From Photorhabdus laumondii subsp. laumondii (GTDB lineage: Bacteria; Pseudomonadota; Gammaproteobacteria; Enterobacterales; Enterobacteriaceae), in contig NZ_CP024901.1 of assembly GCF_003343245.1 (NCBI RefSeq), forward strand, positions 4,836,001-4,900,000: a stretch of 64,000 nt of DNA. Reading direction: 5' to 3'. The notes under the pieces are model-generated. The model was not told where the DNA came from and searched no databases. It saw nothing but the letters and a program-made list of their open reading frames with translations. The position numbers were made by a program, and so were the translations under genes. Positions 61,589-64,000 of the stretch are shown in pieces (position 1 is the stretch's first letter; every line of letters starts with the position of its first letter).

Positions 61589-62743
61589 TTAACCTTTTTT
61601 ATAGCCATTTAGCCAAAATTGTTCACTAACCCAATCTGAAACTTGTATCATATATTCGTTTATTTTATTTAAGCAAACATGAGCCTCTGATTCATAACAT
61701 AATAACTGGTGATTATCACCCCATAGTTGATCTAATTTTTTCACTTTATCGATCTGAAATATATCATCTAATTCACCATGAACAGTAAAAACCTTGGTTT
61801 TACAAGGTAAAGAGATGTCCAATTTAATTTCGTCAAAAATAGACTGCATATGACTATTATCTTGCATAAATGCAAACTGGAAATCTTCTTTAAGCCTTCT
61901 TGGCAACTTATCAAACTCTGCTATTTCAGGCCCACCGGATAAATTGACGATACAACAAAATTTATCGCCAATTCTTTGCGCAACGCGTAGAGCAAAATAA
62001 CCACCAAAACTAATTCCTAAGAAACAAAGAAGATTACTATTAATTCGGGCATCATCTTCTAATAATTTAACTATAGAGCTAACATATAATTCCATATCAA
62101 TAGCTATTGGTGATTTCCCAAGATTTATTCCCTGCCCTGGTCCATCAAATATAGCTACCGCCATATTTTTCCCTAAGAAAAACTCGGCCAAAGATAATAT
62201 TTCAATTTCAGTCATTGAATCCAATCCATTGGATAAAATAACACAAGGCAAAGGATGATTCTCTTCTTCTTTATACCCTTTAGGGAATATAAGGAAGAAC
62301 GGCATATGAAATTTATCGACGACAATATATTGGTGGTCAACCAGCAAATCACTATATTTTATACTAGATAAAAAACATGAACGAATATACTCTCTGAGCT
62401 GTATCTTTCTACTCCTATCACTAAAATACATAAATTCTGCCCAATGATAACAGGCAGCGGCACTCCTCAAAGCACGAACATGACTAACTTCACTCTTAGC
62501 CGAGTTAGCGATATTAATATAGCTATCACCCACTTTTGACCAATTAATCATCCATTCATACCAAAACTCTTCAGAGGATAAGTCTAAGTTTCCCGCTGGA
62601 AAATGACTCAATGCCGCAACAACATCTCCCCAATGAACTTGGGGAGCATATTGAGAATTTAAGAAGAATATTCTTGGCATAAAATAACCACAAGTAGCAA
62701 GAAGTTCTGGCGAAATTCTATTGGGTTTATTTTTATTATTCAT
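61589..62743 (-). CDS. antI: AntI, alpha/beta hydrolase of anthraquinone biosynthesis
   Basis: 384 residues. The catalytic triad is visible: nucleophile Ser245 in GISFGGYFA, Asp326 or Asp327 in VHGELDDIF and His355 in EAHVC. An N-terminal helical part (1-140) precedes the hydrolase fold, as in FrsA-like hydrolases. AntI is known to shorten the octaketide by a retro-Claisen cleavage during anthraquinone formation in Photorhabdus. The cyclase gene lies 19 bases upstream, consistent with the end of the ant operon (antH-antI). The start is well supported by AAGGAAAATAAG before ATG. Identification is by remembered family, length and context. Confidence 0.8.
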   Translation of the reverse strand: MNNKNKPNRISPELLATCGYFMPRIFFLNSQYAPQVHWGDVVAALSHFPAGNLDLSSEEFWYEWMINWSKVGDSYINIANSAKSEVSHVRALRSAAACYHWAEFMYFSDRSRKIQLREYIRSCFLSSIKYSDLLVDHQYIVVDKFHMPFFLIFPKGYKEEENHPLPCVILSNGLDSMTEIEILSLAEFFLGKNMAVAIFDGPGQGINLGKSPIAIDMELYVSSIVKLLEDDARINSNLLCFLGISFGGYFALRVAQRIGDKFCCIVNLSGGPEIAEFDKLPRRLKEDFQFAFMQDNSHMQSIFDEIKLDISLPCKTKVFTVHGELDDIFQIDKVKKLDQLWGDNHQLLCYESEAHVCLNKINEYMIQVSDWVSEQFWLNGYKKG

Positions 62744-62762
62744 CTTATTTTCCTTTAAGTTA

Positions 62763-64000
62763 CTAAATACGAGTGTCTAACCACTCTTTGCAAGCAAAAA
62801 CCATTTTTTTACTATTTTCTGAAATAGCATTTTTTACTATCTCTCGTTGTTTTTCTTTATCTTCCGTACCAAATTTAACTGCACATAATTCATAATTTAA
62901 CTCAACATCATGGCTAGAAACAATGTACGAACCACTCCCTTTACTCAATATCTGCCATGAACCACTATGAGACTTTAATACTAAAGGCGGCTCTGGTTGA
63001 AAATATTCAATCAATAAATTATCCACATCACAGAATCGTATACTACGGAAAGTCTCATTTCCATTTGGTGTTGATACTTCCATATTAAATTCTTGATGTT
63101 TATCATCATTATAAATGACTTTTACTGAATCACAATGCGGTAATATCTTGCTCCAGTCATCGATATTTAAAAAGATCTTATAAACATCATCAACCTGATG
63201 AGGAATATAATATCCCGCTGAGAAAGTTAATAAATTTGATTTTTTATGACTTTCTACCTGACTCTTTATACTATCCATCTCCATTCGAGTATTATCATTG
63301 ATAAATGAGATAATAAAGGAATTAGCCTGGTCATGATTATCAATACCATCAACGATACCACTGACATCTTCTAATAAACCCCAGTTCCTTTGTACCGTTA
63401 GAATACAGCGTTGATCATTAATAGGAATAATTTGCCATCTGCCATTCATTGTTTTTAATAATGGCATCGGTGTAGGCATAACATAATCAACCCGGTAAAT
63501 AGTATCAAAATAATATCGCTGCGTTTGCCAACTTACTGCTTTATTATTTTGTTTTGCTTTGATTTCAACTAATTCTTCATTACCTGATCTCTTTAAAACT
63601 TCTGCACCATCACAGAATGAAAAAATACCTGTCCAACAAGAGACATCTTTAACTAAAGTATAAACCTGCTGTGCCGGCACCTCACATACGACTGAATGAG
63701 TAATCGTTCCTGTTAATACTTTTTCCGATCCCTCCGTTGATTCGACGATATTTTTTATATTATTGAGCTCTTTAACTGAATTGGTATCAATAGCTTTACT
63801 AATAAATTGGTGCGCCTGCTCTATTGTTTCAACACCATCAATTAACCCGGCTACTTCAGACTCAAGATCATATAAATGCTCCAACAACAGTACACATTGC
63901 TGAGAATTGATTTTAATTACGCGCCATGACGTTTCCATTTCTTTAACTAATGTCATTGGGGGATTCAGTTTTGATTTTATACTGAATGTTTCTGGATAAA
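62763..64000 (-). CDS. antH: AntH, aromatase/cyclase with tandem SRPBCC (START-like) units; 5' end outside the window
   Basis: The frame has no stop up to the window edge: codons before the internal Met at 63956 read PETFSIKSKLNPPMTLVKEM. The visible part (at least 412 residues) contains one incomplete and two further START-like units. The repeated segment GRWQIIPINDQRCILTVQRN ... VDGIDNHDQANSFI recurs as SWRVIKINSQQCVLLLEHLY ... IDGVETIEQAHQFI. Such proteins shape and aromatise polyketide chains made by type II synthases. It precedes antI by 19 bases. The ATG at 63956 is therefore not the true start. Confidence 0.75.
   Translation of the reverse strand, partial: YPETFSIKSKLNPPMTLVKEMETSWRVIKINSQQCVLLLEHLYDLESEVAGLIDGVETIEQAHQFISKAIDTNSVKELNNIKNIVESTEGSEKVLTGTITHSVVCEVPAQQVYTLVKDVSCWTGIFSFCDGAEVLKRSGNEELVEIKAKQNNKAVSWQTQRYYFDTIYRVDYVMPTPMPLLKTMNGRWQIIPINDQRCILTVQRNWGLLEDVSGIVDGIDNHDQANSFIISFINDNTRMEMDSIKSQVESHKKSNLLTFSAGYYIPHQVDDVYKIFLNIDDWSKILPHCDSVKVIYNDDKHQEFNMEVSTPNGNETFRSIRFCDVDNLLIEYFQPEPPLVLKSHSGSWQILSKGSGSYIVSSHDVELNYELCAVKFGTEDKEKQREIVKNAISENSKKMVFACKEWLDTRI

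Overview
The window looks like a chromosomal segment of Photorhabdus, probably of the P. luminescens / laumondii / akhurstii group. Three things support this. A complete tccA-tccB-tccC insecticidal toxin-complex locus (Tcc type) is present. The right edge carries what I recognise as the anthraquinone genes antI and antH. About a dozen ERIC-type ~127-bp palindromic repeats are scattered between genes. I found no rRNA, tRNA or CRISPR array.

Layout. (1) 1-3884 (-): the first 1294 codons of a giant, GC-rich toxin-like protein that runs off the window (Mcf1-like is my best guess). (2) 4.7-13.2 kb (-): a tightly coupled biosynthetic operon that I do not recognise as a described cluster. It encodes an arginase-fold enzyme, a JmjC/cupin oxygenase, an ABC exporter, a truncated 145-aa protein, an ACP-like small protein without the carrier serine, and a 1227-aa protein with a PEP-synthase-like ATP-binding domain. 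The gene set resembles a peptide-modification (RiPP) cluster. A 43-codon ORF with a strong ribosome binding site faces it at the 3' end. A decayed copy of an xpaC-like gene has damaged two genes in the middle. (3) 13.5-28.7 kb: a graveyard of insertions. It holds an IS630 element, a frameshifted P47-like (TULIP) gene, an Ig-like gene fragment, a lrp/lysE pair, a PLP decarboxylase split by an IS200-type element, a second identical IS200-type copy in a transposase remnant, an xpaC-like/telA-like pair, and a lipoprotein gene split by a complete IS66 element. (4) 28.8-39.8 kb (-): tccC1, tccB, tccA. (5) 40.2-45.7 kb (-): a PAAR/pyocin-S-type effector followed by seven tandem paralogous immunity-like genes and an eighth remnant. 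(6) 46.1-51.9 kb (-): a four-gene LuxE / LuxC-ligase / ligase / GNAT operon. (7) 53.6-59.3 kb: a second tccC-type gene with a deaminase-like C-terminus, a cytochrome P450 and a small hypothetical gene. (8) 59.9-64 kb (-): a WYL-type regulator, antI and the 3' part of antH.

How it works together. TccA and TccB are toxin-complex components, and TccC proteins are BC-cocoon subunits with exchangeable C-terminal effectors. The PAAR protein with its immunity array is an antibacterial system. The three biosynthetic loci (RiPP-like, Lux-like, anthraquinone) are specialised metabolism. The region therefore reads as an accessory island of insect-killing, competition and metabolite genes, heavily reworked by IS elements and ERIC repeats. 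Function calls come from motifs and memory of the families; no database search was possible.
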